Assembly (NCBI RefSeq): GCF_051106095.1
Contig: NC_135785.1
Location: forward strand, 219,157,045-219,221,044
Direction: 5' to 3'
Length of the DNA: 64,000 nt
From: Pogona vitticeps
Lineage: Eukaryota > Chordata > Lepidosauria > Squamata > Agamidae
The translations under genes were made by a program, and so were the position numbers. Each line of letters opens with the position of its first letter. Within the stretch, counting starts at the first letter, position 1. Shown piece by piece: positions 35,501-45,200 of the stretch. Below the pieces are notes generated by a model. The model worked only from the letters and a program-made list of their open reading frames with translations. It did no database searches and was not told the origin of the DNA.

Positions 35501-36623
35501 CTGGGGGGAAATCCTTTATTGGGGCAATCTAGAAATGATCATTATAATATTTATAAAGGATCAATAAGGATAGGACCATATAAGCACACACTATTGATAA
35601 AACATTGATGCATATTAAAATGTAGATCCAGATCATCATATATATGCATACAGAATACTGCATAGCAAACTTAAATACCCTTCAGAAGTAATTGACACCA
35701 GCTACTTAACACCTGAAAAAAATTAGATTTTTTAAAAAGCACATTTGCAAATTCTACTGGGCACAGGGGCTCTTAAAGATCACAGTTTTTCTCCTGGTAT
35801 TGTCTTACTCTTCCCTTTTTGTTCTTTCGGAAGACAACTGAACAAGCAGCTAAGAACTTTAGACTGTGCCTATGTTCAAACGTCTGTTACAAAATTATTA
35901 AATCTCTCAATTCCCAATACAGCGGTGCCTCGCTTAGCGGCGATAATCCGTTCCAGGAAAATCACCGTTAAGCGAAAACATCGTAAAGCGAAAATAAAAA
36001 GCCCATTGAAACGCATGGAAAACCTTCCAATGGGCTTAAAACTCACCATCCAGCGAAGATCTTCCATATTGCAGCCATTTTCGCTGCCTGTATAGCAAGG
36101 AATCCGTCCCTAAACACAGCGGGGAGCCATTTTATTTACCCAGCGGCCATTTTGAAACCGTCGATCAGCTGTTTAAAAAACATCATTTTGCGAAGAATTG
36201 GTTCCCGAAGCAGGGAACCAATCATCACAAACCAAAATTCCCCCATTTAGACCATCGTTTTGCAATCGCAAAAAGATCATCGTAAAGCAGATTTGTCATA
36301 ATGTGGGGCAATCGTAAAGCGAGGCACCACTGTACTCCATTATTCTGAAACATGAGAGGTCTGTCAGACAATACAGTAAAGCAGTGGTTCCCAACCTTGG
36401 GTAACCCAGGTGTTCTTCGACTGCAGTTCTCAGAAGCCTTCACCACCAGTTGTACTGGATAGGATTTCTGGAGTTGCAGTCAAAGAACACCTGAGTTACC
36501 CAAGGTTGGGAATCACTTAGTAGACTACTGATCTGATCTACCATTGTTGTTTTTCTTCTCTAGGCAAGCTCATCCTCTTCTTCACACTCAGTTGCTTCAG
36601 AAGATGAAGACACCAGATTGTGA
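19812..36623 (+). CDS. PDZK1: PDZK1 / NHERF3, four-PDZ scaffold protein (8 coding exons)
   Basis: Join 19812-20015, 22654-22897, 28267-28403, 28879-29074, 32292-32488, 32904-33089, 35032-35319, 36564-36623: 1512 nt, 503 residues, every junction GT-AG and in phase. Four PDZ domains (about residues 7-87, 129-209, 237-317, 360-440) each show a carboxylate-binding loop: YGFCL at 18, YGFSL at 141, YGFYL at 249, FGFRL at 371. The first residue of helix B is His in PDZ1-3 (66, 189, 297) and Tyr in PDZ4 (419). The protein closely resembles human PDZK1 (519 aa). In vertebrates it sits under the apical membrane of kidney, gut and liver cells and gathers transporters such as SR-BI, NaPi-IIa, URAT1 and CFTR. 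The ATG at 19812 has A at -3 and matches the human start; a non-coding upstream exon is expected because an acceptor AG lies just before it. The tail carries PPAY (468-471) and ends in DTRL. Confidence 0.97.
20283..21998 (-). mobile_element. Penelope-like element with inverted ends and 13-bp target duplication
   Basis: Target duplication tgtcttacaatag at 20283-20295 and 21986-21998. The minus strand at 21852-21265 encodes a Penelope-type reverse transcriptase segment ([24 protein letters not shown]), followed toward 20600 by a GIY-YIG-like stretch ([13 protein letters not shown]). The left end (about 20296-20400) and right end (about 21850-21985) are inverted copies of one another, as reported for Penelope terminal repeats. 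The copy is 5' truncated and broken. It lies antisense in the first coding intron of PDZK1. Confidence 0.85.
20507..20584. repeat. (AAAT)n microsatellite inside the Penelope-like element
   Basis: About 19 units after gaggggcggggcataaattt. Confidence 0.95.
21999..22653 (+). other. PDZK1 intron, nothing recognised
   Basis: T-rich sequence leading to the exon 2 acceptor. Confidence 0.4.
22654..22897 (+). CDS. PDZK1: PDZK1 coding exon 2 (residues 69-150)
   Basis: Acceptor cag at 22651-22653 and donor gtgaga at 22898. It is 244 nt, phase 0 in and phase 1 out. It encodes the end of PDZ1 ([21 protein letters not shown]), a Gln/Pro-rich linker, and the start of PDZ2 ([15 protein letters not shown]). 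Confidence 0.96.
22898..24144 (+). other. PDZK1 intron, mostly unrecognised
   Basis: A piece at 23476-23510 (cagattcccaaactgcgtacc) looks like a hAT-Charlie end, but no partner end was found. Confidence 0.35.
24145..27397 (+). mobile_element. APE-RT non-LTR retrotransposon, deleted and split by an L2 copy
   Basis: 5' region from about 24145, then AP-endonuclease segments ([35 protein letters not shown]-like, [18 protein letters not shown]), a linker ([39 protein letters not shown]), the L2 insertion (26212-26673), and early RT motifs ([42 protein letters not shown]). At about 27060 the sequence jumps straight to the C-terminal region ([10 protein letters not shown]), so most of the RT including its catalytic Asp pair is gone. 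The end tctctcaagactgaaggatg is a 3' tail. Several stops and frameshifts show it is dead. Different from BovB; clade not settled. Confidence 0.75.
26212..26673 (-). mobile_element. L2-like LINE 3' end inserted in another LINE
   Basis: The minus strand encodes [38 protein letters not shown] and [19 protein letters not shown]. It ends in ataaataa units. A 7-bp duplication ataacat flanks it (26205-26211, 26674-26680), and the host LINE reading resumes beyond it. Confidence 0.85.
27665..28168. mobile_element. hAT-Charlie-like non-autonomous element
   Basis: Left end cagtgattcccaatatgggt, then acgcttaccccaaggggta; right end aaggttgggagtcactg. Ends are inverted copies. No convincing 8-bp duplication remains. 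Confidence 0.6.
28267..28403 (+). CDS. PDZK1: PDZK1 coding exon 3 (residues 150-195, core of PDZ2)
   Basis: Acceptor ttccag before 28267 and donor gtacta at 28404. It is 137 nt: 2 bases complete Gly150, then 45 codons. Contains [27 protein letters not shown] and His189. Confidence 0.96.
28404..28878 (+). other. PDZK1 intron, nothing recognised
   Basis: Short intron between PDZ2 exons. Confidence 0.4.
28879..29074 (+). CDS. PDZK1: PDZK1 coding exon 4 (residues 196-261, end of PDZ2, start of PDZ3)
   Basis: Acceptor tgttccag and donor gtaaga at 29075. It is 196 nt, phase 0 in and phase 1 out. Encodes [11 protein letters not shown], then [16 protein letters not shown] and the PDZ3 loop YGFYL. 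Confidence 0.96.
29075..30652 (+). other. PDZK1 intron, nothing recognised
   Basis: Unique-looking; no exon missing here, because the flanking exons join in phase. Confidence 0.4.
30653..30913. mobile_element. Tigger/pogo-like MITE, second subfamily (copy G)
   Basis: Ends cagtggaccctcgacttacg and cgagggtccactg, flanked by TA. Internal repeats of the ctgtaagtcga type. Distinct from the cagtggtgcctcgctta group. Confidence 0.8.
31346..31782. mobile_element. Tigger/pogo-like MITE (copy B)
   Basis: Ends cagtggtgcctcgcttaacg and aagcagggcacgactg with TA on both sides. Internal ggcggccattttc and gaacc-gatc motifs as in copies C and D. Confidence 0.8.
31783..32291 (+). other. PDZK1 intron, nothing recognised
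   Basis: Unique-looking sequence up to the exon 5 acceptor. Confidence 0.4.
32292..32488 (+). CDS. PDZK1: PDZK1 coding exon 5 (residues 261-326, core of PDZ3)
   Basis: Acceptor acgacag before 32292 and donor gtaaca at 32489. It is 197 nt. Encodes [25 protein letters not shown], His297 and [11 protein letters not shown]. Confidence 0.96.
32489..32903 (+). other. PDZK1 intron, nothing recognised
   Basis: Short intron. Confidence 0.4.
32904..33089 (+). CDS. PDZK1: PDZK1 coding exon 6 (residues 327-388, linker and start of PDZ4)
   Basis: Acceptor cttctttag and donor gtatta at 33090. It is 186 nt, phase 0 at both ends. Encodes a linker ([14 protein letters not shown]) and PDZ4 from [16 protein letters not shown] to GQFIKE. 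Confidence 0.95.
33815..33935 (-). mobile_element. tRNA-SINE 3' fragment
   Basis: tcaatggtgaccccttccag, ggttttctaggtagagaatg and ttaccattcccttct, the body and tail of the SINE type seen at 3045 and 7672, in reverse. Confidence 0.5.
34088..34515. mobile_element. Tigger/pogo-like MITE (copy C)
   Basis: Ends cagtggtgccttgcttgacg and aagcagggcaccactg, with TA on both sides. Confidence 0.8.
34516..35031 (+). other. PDZK1 intron, nothing recognised
   Basis: Unique-looking sequence. Confidence 0.4.
35032..35319 (+). CDS. PDZK1: PDZK1 coding exon 7 (residues 389-484, rest of PDZ4 and tail)
   Basis: Acceptor aattgcag and donor gtgagt at 35320. It is 288 nt, phase 0. Encodes [24 protein letters not shown], Tyr419 at the helix-B position, [14 protein letters not shown], and a tail with the PPAY motif. 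Confidence 0.95.
35320..35919 (+). other. PDZK1 intron, nothing recognised
   Basis: AT-rich, unique-looking. Confidence 0.4.
35920..36332. mobile_element. Tigger/pogo-like MITE (copy D)
   Basis: Ends cagcggtgcctcgcttagcg and aaagcgaggcaccactg, TA on both sides. Lies in the last PDZK1 intron, about 230 bp before the last exon. Confidence 0.8.
36382..36518. mobile_element. hAT-like palindromic MITE
   Basis: Left cagtggttcccaaccttggg, right cccaaggttgggaatcact; the arms continue inward (gggtaacccaggtgttctt against aagaacacctgagttaccc). About 135 bp, just upstream of the last PDZK1 exon. Confidence 0.7.
36564..36623 (+). CDS. PDZK1: PDZK1 last coding exon (residues 485-503, ends DTRL)
   Basis: Acceptor ttcttctctag before 36564; TGA stop at 36621-36623. 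It encodes a Ser run followed by acidic residues ([11 protein letters not shown]). The layout matches the human end (SNSEDTEM), but the last four residues are DTRL, a class I PDZ ligand. Confidence 0.93.
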   Translation, partial: ASSSSSSHSVASEDEDTRL

Positions 36624-37290
36624 TACTAGCGATCAAAATATCTTCCAGTGTTTATACTTGAAATACAGTGCCGTATGACTCCTACTCTGAAGCACAGAGT
36701 TACTAATATTACTGCTTAGGAAAGGTTGTCTGCAATCCTACATATGCTTTCTTGAAACCTCATCCTACTGCACAATGTAGAAACCAGTATAACATCCAAA
36801 ACAAACATGCATATGATTGGAATGGTATTTAAACATTGTTTTAATAGCATCAGAACAGCAGATGATTCTATTAAATGAAGAAATCCTTTTTGTTAAGCCA
36901 CTGTTCACACTGAGGATAATCCAGACTGTATGCACATGTTTACCACCATGTTAACTACAAAGACTTCCTAATGGAGACAGGGAAAATAACATCCACCTTA
37001 CATACACACAGTGATTACCTACCAGCTAATCCAGCATTTGTTTTTATTCAGAGTTATTGGTTTGTATTTTATTAATTGTTATCCTCTAGCAAACCGTGTA
37101 CTCATTTTAGAATGAAATAATTTTAGAATTTGTTGCCCAACATTTCAATACTTTGAAAAAAAAAACGCAAGAAATCAGCTACATGCTGGCATACGAACAT
37201 GGATTTGTTTTCTCCATACTAATTCTGTTCAATATCTCAATTTTATTATAAACTTTAAAATAAAATGGTTCACTCTAATCTCATTTGTGT
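36624..37290 (+). other. PDZK1: PDZK1 3' UTR with poly(A) signal
   Basis: AT-rich sequence directly after the stop codon with no repeat recognised. AATAAA at 37259-37264 is followed by a T/GT-rich stretch (tctcatttgtgtctg), a plausible cleavage region. The exact cleavage site is inferred. Confidence 0.65.
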
Positions 37291-37529
37291 CTGAAGCATT
37301 TCAGTCATAACAATTGGCTGCAGGGCTCTCCCTGCTTTGAGCTCTTCTAGAAGAATAAGGACAATAATATTAACTGAAAGACCAACTAAGTTCATGCATA
37401 TGTTATGCAGGAATGGGGACTCAAGTCAGGGGACTTGCTAGCAAGTAGGACTAAGTTGCACCAGTGATTCAATTTGGAATCAACTCAGGTGTTGTTTTTT
37501 CCAATGACAAACTTAACTCGAAGCTCAGA

Positions 37530-37640
37530 ACCCACCCCCACCTCCCTTTTTTCTGGGGGAAAAACTTTTAATAGGGATTTGGGACTTGGTACCAAAGATT
37601 CAGACCCAAAGACCTGCCAATACCCCCTGTTGTTATGTGC
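37530..37640. repeat. Unclassified dispersed repeat, copy 2
   Basis: Same ordered motifs as 18520-18675: tttttctgggggaaa, ggtaccaaagattc, gacccaaagacctgccaa. Confidence 0.5.
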
Positions 37641-37727
37641 AATCATATTTACAGTGATCCTGTAAAACAGGATTCTCACAGTATGTAGGATGTTCAGAAA
37701 GTGGTTCATCGTTGCCAAACATTGGCA

Positions 37728-37812
37728 CTCCCACATGTATTTCTATGGCCAAATTTGAATCCAGATCTCCTGAGTCCTAGTCCTACCCTCTGTCCACTGA
37801 ATAACGCTGCTA
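37728..37812 (-). mobile_element. tRNA-SINE head fragment
   Basis: Minus strand: agtggacagagggtaggact and ctggattcaaattt (B-box-like). Confidence 0.4.
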
Positions 37813-38559
37813 CCCAAACCAAACTAACTTTAACTGGATTATGTAATACATTTGTCAAGATCACGGTCCTTTTTTGTTTACAGTACCCCCTCTATACTTA
37901 ATGCTATCCACCTTCATTCTCCACTGCACAGTACATTCCGTACAGTCACCTCTTCTCACTCCCCATGGTTTATCCATCTACAAGGATCAGGTGAGCTTCC
38001 TACTTTCTCTGCTGAGCCCACACTCCCCATTAGTCTTTCTGTCATTTGCTGCAGAAATCCCAGTCACTTTGGGGGAGGGATGCTCTGCGCTCTCTGGCAA
38101 TTAGTAAAAACAATCATTACTAAGTCATTACCTCCTCACAAATGCCCCACCCAGGCACACATACAACAGATAAATTATGAAGTTGGGGAGAGGTGAAACT
38201 TTTACATGTTCTTGTTTGTCATTTGAGCTATATAACCATGTTGTGGTTTGTTTAAATGATGCCAGAGGCCAGAATGAGTTTCCATCAGTAACTTCAAGTT
38301 AATCTGTCGTTTCCGTAAAGAGGGAAACAAATATTAGTATATAACAGAGATGTGTTTGCCAACAGATTTCTGTAAGGTCTCTGTTCCACTTTGCAACCTG
38401 TGGGAACTATAGATGAGGAATGGAGTTAGATGACCACACTACAAGTAAATATAATGAGAAATCCATACAATACAAGGGCCAAGAGTCACCTTCTTAACAG
38501 AGCTACACAGCAGAGTTTTTTGCAGTACCAGCTCAGAAGCACAGCCCGGCCGACAGCTG

Positions 38560-39036
38560 GGGGTTCAGTTTTATTGGTAAGAAGCCTCCCAGAACAGCTT
38601 CTTAAAAATTGAGACCCTGGTGATTCAGCATTCCTTATCCCAAGTTCTATGCAGTAACTTATTGACACATATTAAGACTGCCATAAATACTGTGAATTAT
38701 TACAAAATCTGATTTATTTAACCATTTAGAATCTCAGTTCCAGAATCACTGTTTTCCAGATTAAAACAAGTAGACATCTTCCCCATCATATTTACTGAAC
38801 ATTATAGAACAGTTCCTCTCTCTTCTGCTTTCTGAGAGCTTGCCTCCCACCTTCTTTTATAATTCTTCTCCAGCGTGGGCACATTTATGTCCCAAGGGCT
38901 GCATCTTGTACCTTGGAGCTATCTCTTGCCTTCCTCTGCCACCAATGAAACATTTGATCTGAGCAGACTGTCCACTGCAGAAAGAGCCACTTTAAGATGA
39001 TGATATTCCAGCTGGATCATGTCAACAAAGATGGAC
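38560..39036 (-). other. GPR89: GPR89 3' UTR, approximate
   Basis: Sequence after the stop codon on the minus strand. Two AATAAA candidates are visible, at 38718-38713 and 38575-38570 (minus-strand reading). Which one is used cannot be decided from sequence alone. Confidence 0.45.
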
Positions 39037-39243
39037 TTAGGGTGTCATATGTTTTTCAGGTGCCTGCTTATGTGCCAGGTAGAGGAAGAGAATACTGGAG
39101 AGAGCACTGACGAGAAATATAACATCAAACCAGCGGTGGTAGAAGTTAAATTGTAATTCTCCTAGAACTTCGGTAATGATTGTGCGATACTCTAGTGGCA
39201 TGCTCATTCGAATCAGAAGCACTGAAGATACAAAATACATTCC
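39037..39243 (-). CDS. GPR89: GPR89 last coding exon 14 (residues 388-455 and stop)
   Basis: Acceptor cttctctgcag and TAA stop at 39037-39039. Encodes [60 protein letters not shown] and APEKHMTP, differing from human at only a few end residues. Confidence 0.96.
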   Translation of the reverse strand, partial: GMYFVSSVLLIRMSMPLEYRTIITEVLGELQFNFYHRWFDVIFLVSALSSILFLYLAHKQAPEKHMTP

Positions 39244-42200
39244 CTGCAGAGAAGATAAAAGAAACATCAGATATCCCATTTTCCCTCCTGCTTCCATAAC
39301 TGAAAGAGGACAAATAACTGTTCACAACACTGGCTAAAATACTCACCATAATCTGTGCCAATAACAAAACAATAACATTAGAAGACTTGCTGCTTGAGAT
39401 AGCATAGAAAAACTGTAGAGGAAGAAAAATAGAGAAAATAAGTACATGGGTTTACACAAATCACTTTCTTGAGAGGAGACAACCACATGGCACCAAATGT
39501 ATATTTAATAATGTGTCTAGGGCTGAATTGGAAAATGCTTTGAATGTTCATCATACAGGGCAAATTCCTCATATATAAAATGATTAACAAGATAACTGTT
39601 CTTATTATAACAACATCTTATTCAGAACAACTTCCTTTTCTAATTGGCTAACTTAGTTGTAACTAGAGATGGGCACAAATTAAAAATTGAATCACCAAAT
39701 TCATTCAAAAAATCACTAATTTGTCAGTTCATAGTAATACTAATCAGTGCCCCCAATGAATGTTTACTGATTTTTAATTCGTTTGGCTATATAATGCTCC
39801 CACCCACCCAGGCACCTGGAGACACCAAAATTGCAGGGAAACTTCCTCTGACACTCTTCTACAATTCCTCCAAGTTTGGTGAAGACTGGGTTTCAGATGT
39901 CCAGTTATACACCCACAAAGTCCCCCCCCCAGCACCTAGAGACACCAAAATCAGAGAGAAGATCTCTAGTTGTAACATTAAAGTTATTTGTGTTGGAACT
40001 CTGTTCTGCCTTCTGATAATATCCCACAATGCACTCTGTATTTGCCCTTGTATTTGCTAGAGATAAGGAGGTATGTATTCTTTTGCAAATCCATACGTAA
40101 GATACTATGCTCTATATACAAGCAGCTCCAATTGTCTATGAGCATTTATTCAAAAGGAAAAAAAAATCTGATATAGCTGGAAACAATCAAGGAACTGCAA
40201 TGGCTTGCAAAAGAAAAAAATGCCTGATTTTCCCAGTGCCAAGATAAACATCAAAGGCATACCTAACTGTATCTATTCTTATAAAGATCATCCCGCCTTG
40301 TAACCCAGTTATCAATAGCCATTACATGAGCAGTGAAAAGGTGTTTTCTGCCTTGTCAAAAACAATCACTCTGAGAGTCTTCATTTGAGTATAAGGGACA
40401 GCAGCATTCCAGAGATGGTGCATTTGCCAACTGTAAAGGTAAAGGTTCCCCTTGACATTTTTAGTCCAGTCGTGTCTGACTCTACGGGGCGGTGCTCATC
40501 CAGCTTTTCAAGCCGTAGAGCCAGTGCTTGTCTGAAGACAAGTTTCCGCTGTCACGTGGCCAGCGTGACTAGGGAATGCCGTTTTACCTTCCCACTGAGA
40601 TGGTACCTATTTATCTACTTGCATTTACATGCTTTCGAACTGCTAGGTTGGCAAGGAGCTGGGACAAAGTAACGGGAGCTCACTCTGTCATGTGGATTCA
40701 ATCTTACGACTGCTGGTCTTCTGACCCTGCAGCACAGGCTTCTGCGGTTTAGCCCACAGTGCCACCACATCCCTTTTGCCAACTGTACCAGTATGCAAAG
40801 TAATATTTATGTCTCAAAAGGACTTTTAAAGCAGAGTTGTCTATACTATTGAGAGCTGAAGGTGCTAGACTACAATGCTCTAATTAATCTAAAAGACAGT
40901 AGAAACTGATATTCCACTGCATAATCCCATGGTGTTCTAACTGTATTATAGTGATCCATACAATTCAACTCTCATGAGAAGCAGTCTCAGTTTTTCACAA
41001 GCAGCAGTAACTCTGTATACTCAGTATAATGACCAAGACATAACATAGCTAGAAATGAAGGGGGAGATGGAATGCAACATACAGCTCCCCTGTTCCTTTA
41101 ATGTACAGTTCTGTCTTAACATTCGTCTGACCATTCTGACCAGTCACTCTCCCCTTTGTCCAACCTGTCATATAACAGGACTGTGTCCAGGCTTACCTTT
41201 GTTAGAGTGATCAGCAAACCCCTGATAGAGGTGACAATAATTATTCCAACAAGAATAAAAGAAATATGCTGGGACCAGAATTTTACCTGCAATGATACAA
41301 ATGGAAAATGGTTAAATCTCCAGACAGAATCCTAGCTAGATGAGTCAAATATTAATCTTCTAAGCTGGTCAATGTTAATTTCAACTCAATAGCAACTCTA
41401 CACTTTGGGTAAAGAGGACACCAGCCCTCCAGGTGCTTCCCAGTCCTTAAAAGATTCCCCCTTCCGTGACAACCCCAACTTACATCTAGAACACAACGCT
41501 GTGTTCCCACCTTCATATTTTTCTTCTTCTCCTCTTCCTTTGCTGTCAAACAGCATTGCTATCAGGGCTACCATGCTTGGTATTTTTCAGCAACTCAGAA
41601 GTATGACTCCCTTCTCTGTATTTGAGAGGGGCAGCCATGACGAATGACCCTCAGAACCTCTGAGCATTTGTCAGGTCAGTTGCAGTTATGCGGGACCCAG
41701 AATTGAGCACTATCTACAACCAACAGGCTTGGTATTGTTTGAAAGGAAACAACTTCAAAACCCATCTGTGAATGAAGCTGAAGCAGTGGTTAAAGTGACA
41801 AACAGACCCCTGAATCCTAGGCCTACCTTTGTCTTCCTAAAGTAGGAAACACAATTTCTGAAAAAGGAAATTGCCAAATGCTCCTGATATAGGTAAAACT
41901 GAGTGGTAAAAAGTTTAAGACAGGCAAGACAAAGGTTAAGGTCTATGTGAGGAGGGGAGGTGGGGAGGTCATTTTTACAGTCACTTTCAGGATCCCACAT
42001 TCACTTCCTAAGAACCAAGTCCCACAAATTCAACGGCTCTTATTTCTGAATAGATACGTATACAACTGCACTACTGACTTTTCAAAATAAAAGAAGTTTG
42101 TGGGATGCCTTCTGCACATGTTCAGAGATGTGCCAGAGATCTTTGTCCAGTGGTATATTTTGAATCTCTTTCCTACTCATCCATTTCTCACAAGAAAAGT

Positions 42201-45200
42201 GATGTGGAATTTCACTTAATCTTGTTATTGATTTACTACAGAGTATATGCCTTACTAATAATAAAGTGTAGGGTTCTGAAGCATGCAAAACCCTTTCCCC
42301 ACATTAGCTCACTAATCCATACAGCAACTAATCCTTACCCCAAGTCAGGTCAGCATTACTTTGCTCTACCTAGTCCAAAATACCTTTGCAACTTTTTCTG
42401 GGCTGATCTGCTTACACACTGCCTATTCCTGACGCTTGTTATACTAAGTCAGAGAATCTCCCTGGCTCTGAAATGGGTATTCATAATTCTGTTGTCTGAC
42501 CCTCATACTTAGCAAATGCTGATTTTAATTCCTCAAGCAAAAAAGCAGAATCCCCATTCCTGGAAGATCTGTATTTATTCCTTACTTGCACTCCTATGAT
42601 TGTTAAAGGCAAAGGAACCTGATGAAAAGAAAGGTCAGTACTGCTACTTATTCCCAGAAAAGATGACTGGATATAAGGTATGTTTATAGTGGGAGGAGGC
42701 CTGTCTCTTTTTTCCACTGCCTCTACCCCTGACAGTTTAGCAATACTGTGGGATGCAAAAAGCTAGACTAACAAAGGCTGCAATTCTATGCACACAGGAG
42801 TTATGCTGAGTCGCTTCCCCAGACAGGTAAAAACTCAGCCTGAAAGCTGCTTTCCCCACTGTGATAGAGCTGAGCACCGCTGAGCGACTTCTTTCAAAGA
42901 CGACTGGTCCTTTCTGGAAAATCTGGGACTAAACTCTCTGAAGTAAGACACCTCACTGAAAGACAGTTCTCCCAGTACACAGTCATGGCAACGTACAACT
43001 TTTCTGAACCAAGACAAGACATTATTCTTCAGTTCAGTTGAACATGGCAGCAAGTTATTGTGATGTATAGTTTGACAAGACAAGACTCATTGGGCAAGAC
43101 AATAACACTAGAAAAAGTGGAAGGCAGAAAGAAAAGAGGAAAATCTAACATGAGATGGACTGATTCATTAAAGGAAGCAATAACCTTTAATTTATGAAAC
43201 CTGAACAATGTTGCTAACAACAGGACTTTTTGGAGGTCATTAATTCTGGTTATGGGCTGTCAGTTTGCCTCTGACTTATGGTGACCCCATGAAAGAGTGA
43301 CCTATAATATGTACCACTGAATGAAGGAGTGACCTTCAAAATGTCCTGAGCTCAGCTCTTATAAACTCAATGTTGTGGATTCCTTTATGGAGTTAGTCCA
43401 TATCATATAGGGTCTTCCTCTTTGCCTGCTACCTTAAACTTTCCCTAGCAATATTGTCTGGCATGTCTTGCCTTCTCAAGATGCAGTCAAAGTATAAAAA
43501 TCTCAGTTCATCATGTCATGATATTTGTTTTATTAATGTCCAGCTGCAGTCCTACATTTGCACTTTCTTCTTTCACTTTCATCAGAAGTAACCATAATTC
43601 AGAAGTGACTTGACAGCACATAACAATCAAGATACAGCTTAAGTGTGCTTTGCAAGGGAAGTGATTCTTTCCAAGGCAAGATGGGAAGGATGAGGGGGGA
43701 AATTCACCTATCTGGCTCTGCCTACTATTTGCTGTTTGCTTTCCCCATTCCCAAAGGCAATGGGCCCAGTCTACCACTGCTCTAGATATTTCATATGTCT
43801 GTATAGTGTCTTCAGTGTTCACAAGAATACTTGCACATGAGACACTTTTGTTGCAAATCTACAGCTCTTGCCAACATTGTATTCACTGCCTGTCTGCATC
43901 CAGAGTGAAACCTTGGGGTGGCTGGAGGTGTAATATGAGATCCATCGTGGTGTAGTGGACAGACTCTCAGACTAGGATTCAAGAGCTCTGGGTTCAAATT
44001 CCTGCTCACCTCTTAAATATCTGCCATACTTTGTAAATCCTGCTAGGGTCACCATACATCAAATCTGACTTGATGGCACAAAACACAGATGAAGGTATAT
44101 GAATCCTCTTTTCATGAAGATGGTAGCTGCTGCCATCTTCTGGGCAAGCAACAGAGCAAAACCTAACTTTCAAGCAGATGACATCCTACCGTATTTCCCT
44201 GAAAATAAGACAGGTCCTTATATTAATTTTTGCTCCAAAAAAGCATTAGGGCTTATTTTCAGGGGATGTTTTTTTTTTTTCATGTACAACAATCTACATC
44301 TATTCAAATACAGTCATGTCATCTTCTTCTGGTTGCTGCACAATAGTGGAGGATGGGGTTTCACTTAACTGGGGCTTATTTTTGGAGTAGGGTTTATATT
44401 ACGATCATCCTGAAAAATCATACTAGGGCTTATTTTCACATTAGGTTTTATTTTCGGGGAAACAGGGTACTCAATAACCAATGTTAAATGTTGATATTCT
44501 ACAGTTTTAGAACACCTTCTATTAATACAGACACTAAATATCAAAATCGTGAATTATCACAAAATGTGAAGTCTTGAAAAATATGGCTGATATACACAAC
44601 AAGTTGTGTGTATACAGAAAGCTTTTTTAAATTCTCTGTAACATTATGCCAGACAACACCAAGCATCAGGATCACCACAGGTTTATAAAACAGATTTATA
44701 AATACAGAGTTTTGAAAATATTTTTCCCAGTTGGAAACTTTTTTGTGATTTATCAAAAAGAATCTATTCATTATACCTGTCAGGTTGGGCAAAACCTTTT
44801 AATCTGGCAGTCACAATGAATGGCATTAATTGGCAGTTGTAACATTCTTATGTGGTAAGACAATACTACAAGAGAACCACATAACATCTCACCACATTCG
44901 TATGTTAAAACTGTCAAACAGTTAGTGCATTCAATGTAAGGCATCTAAAATGATATATACTATCTGACCTGCAAAGTGCAGCATAAAATTCTGGCTAACC
45001 AACATTTCCAGACATATTATGGAGGCTATATGGATAATAAAGGCACGATACGTTTCTATGCTTTAAACATTGTGAGGCCTCTTAGACTCCCTTACCCCAC
45101 ACCCTCTTCCAGCTATTATTTATCCTGGCTTTTATACTTCACATTATGGATTATTTTGAGCCCACTAACCTATACAAGGAAAGGGGAGTCTCTCACATCC

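Larger units (their letters stand above)
37291..38559. other. Intergenic region between convergent PDZK1 and GPR89
   Basis: Holds copy 2 of an unclassified repeat (37530-37640) and a tRNA-SINE head (37728-37812). The rest is unique-looking with no gene. Confidence 0.5.
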
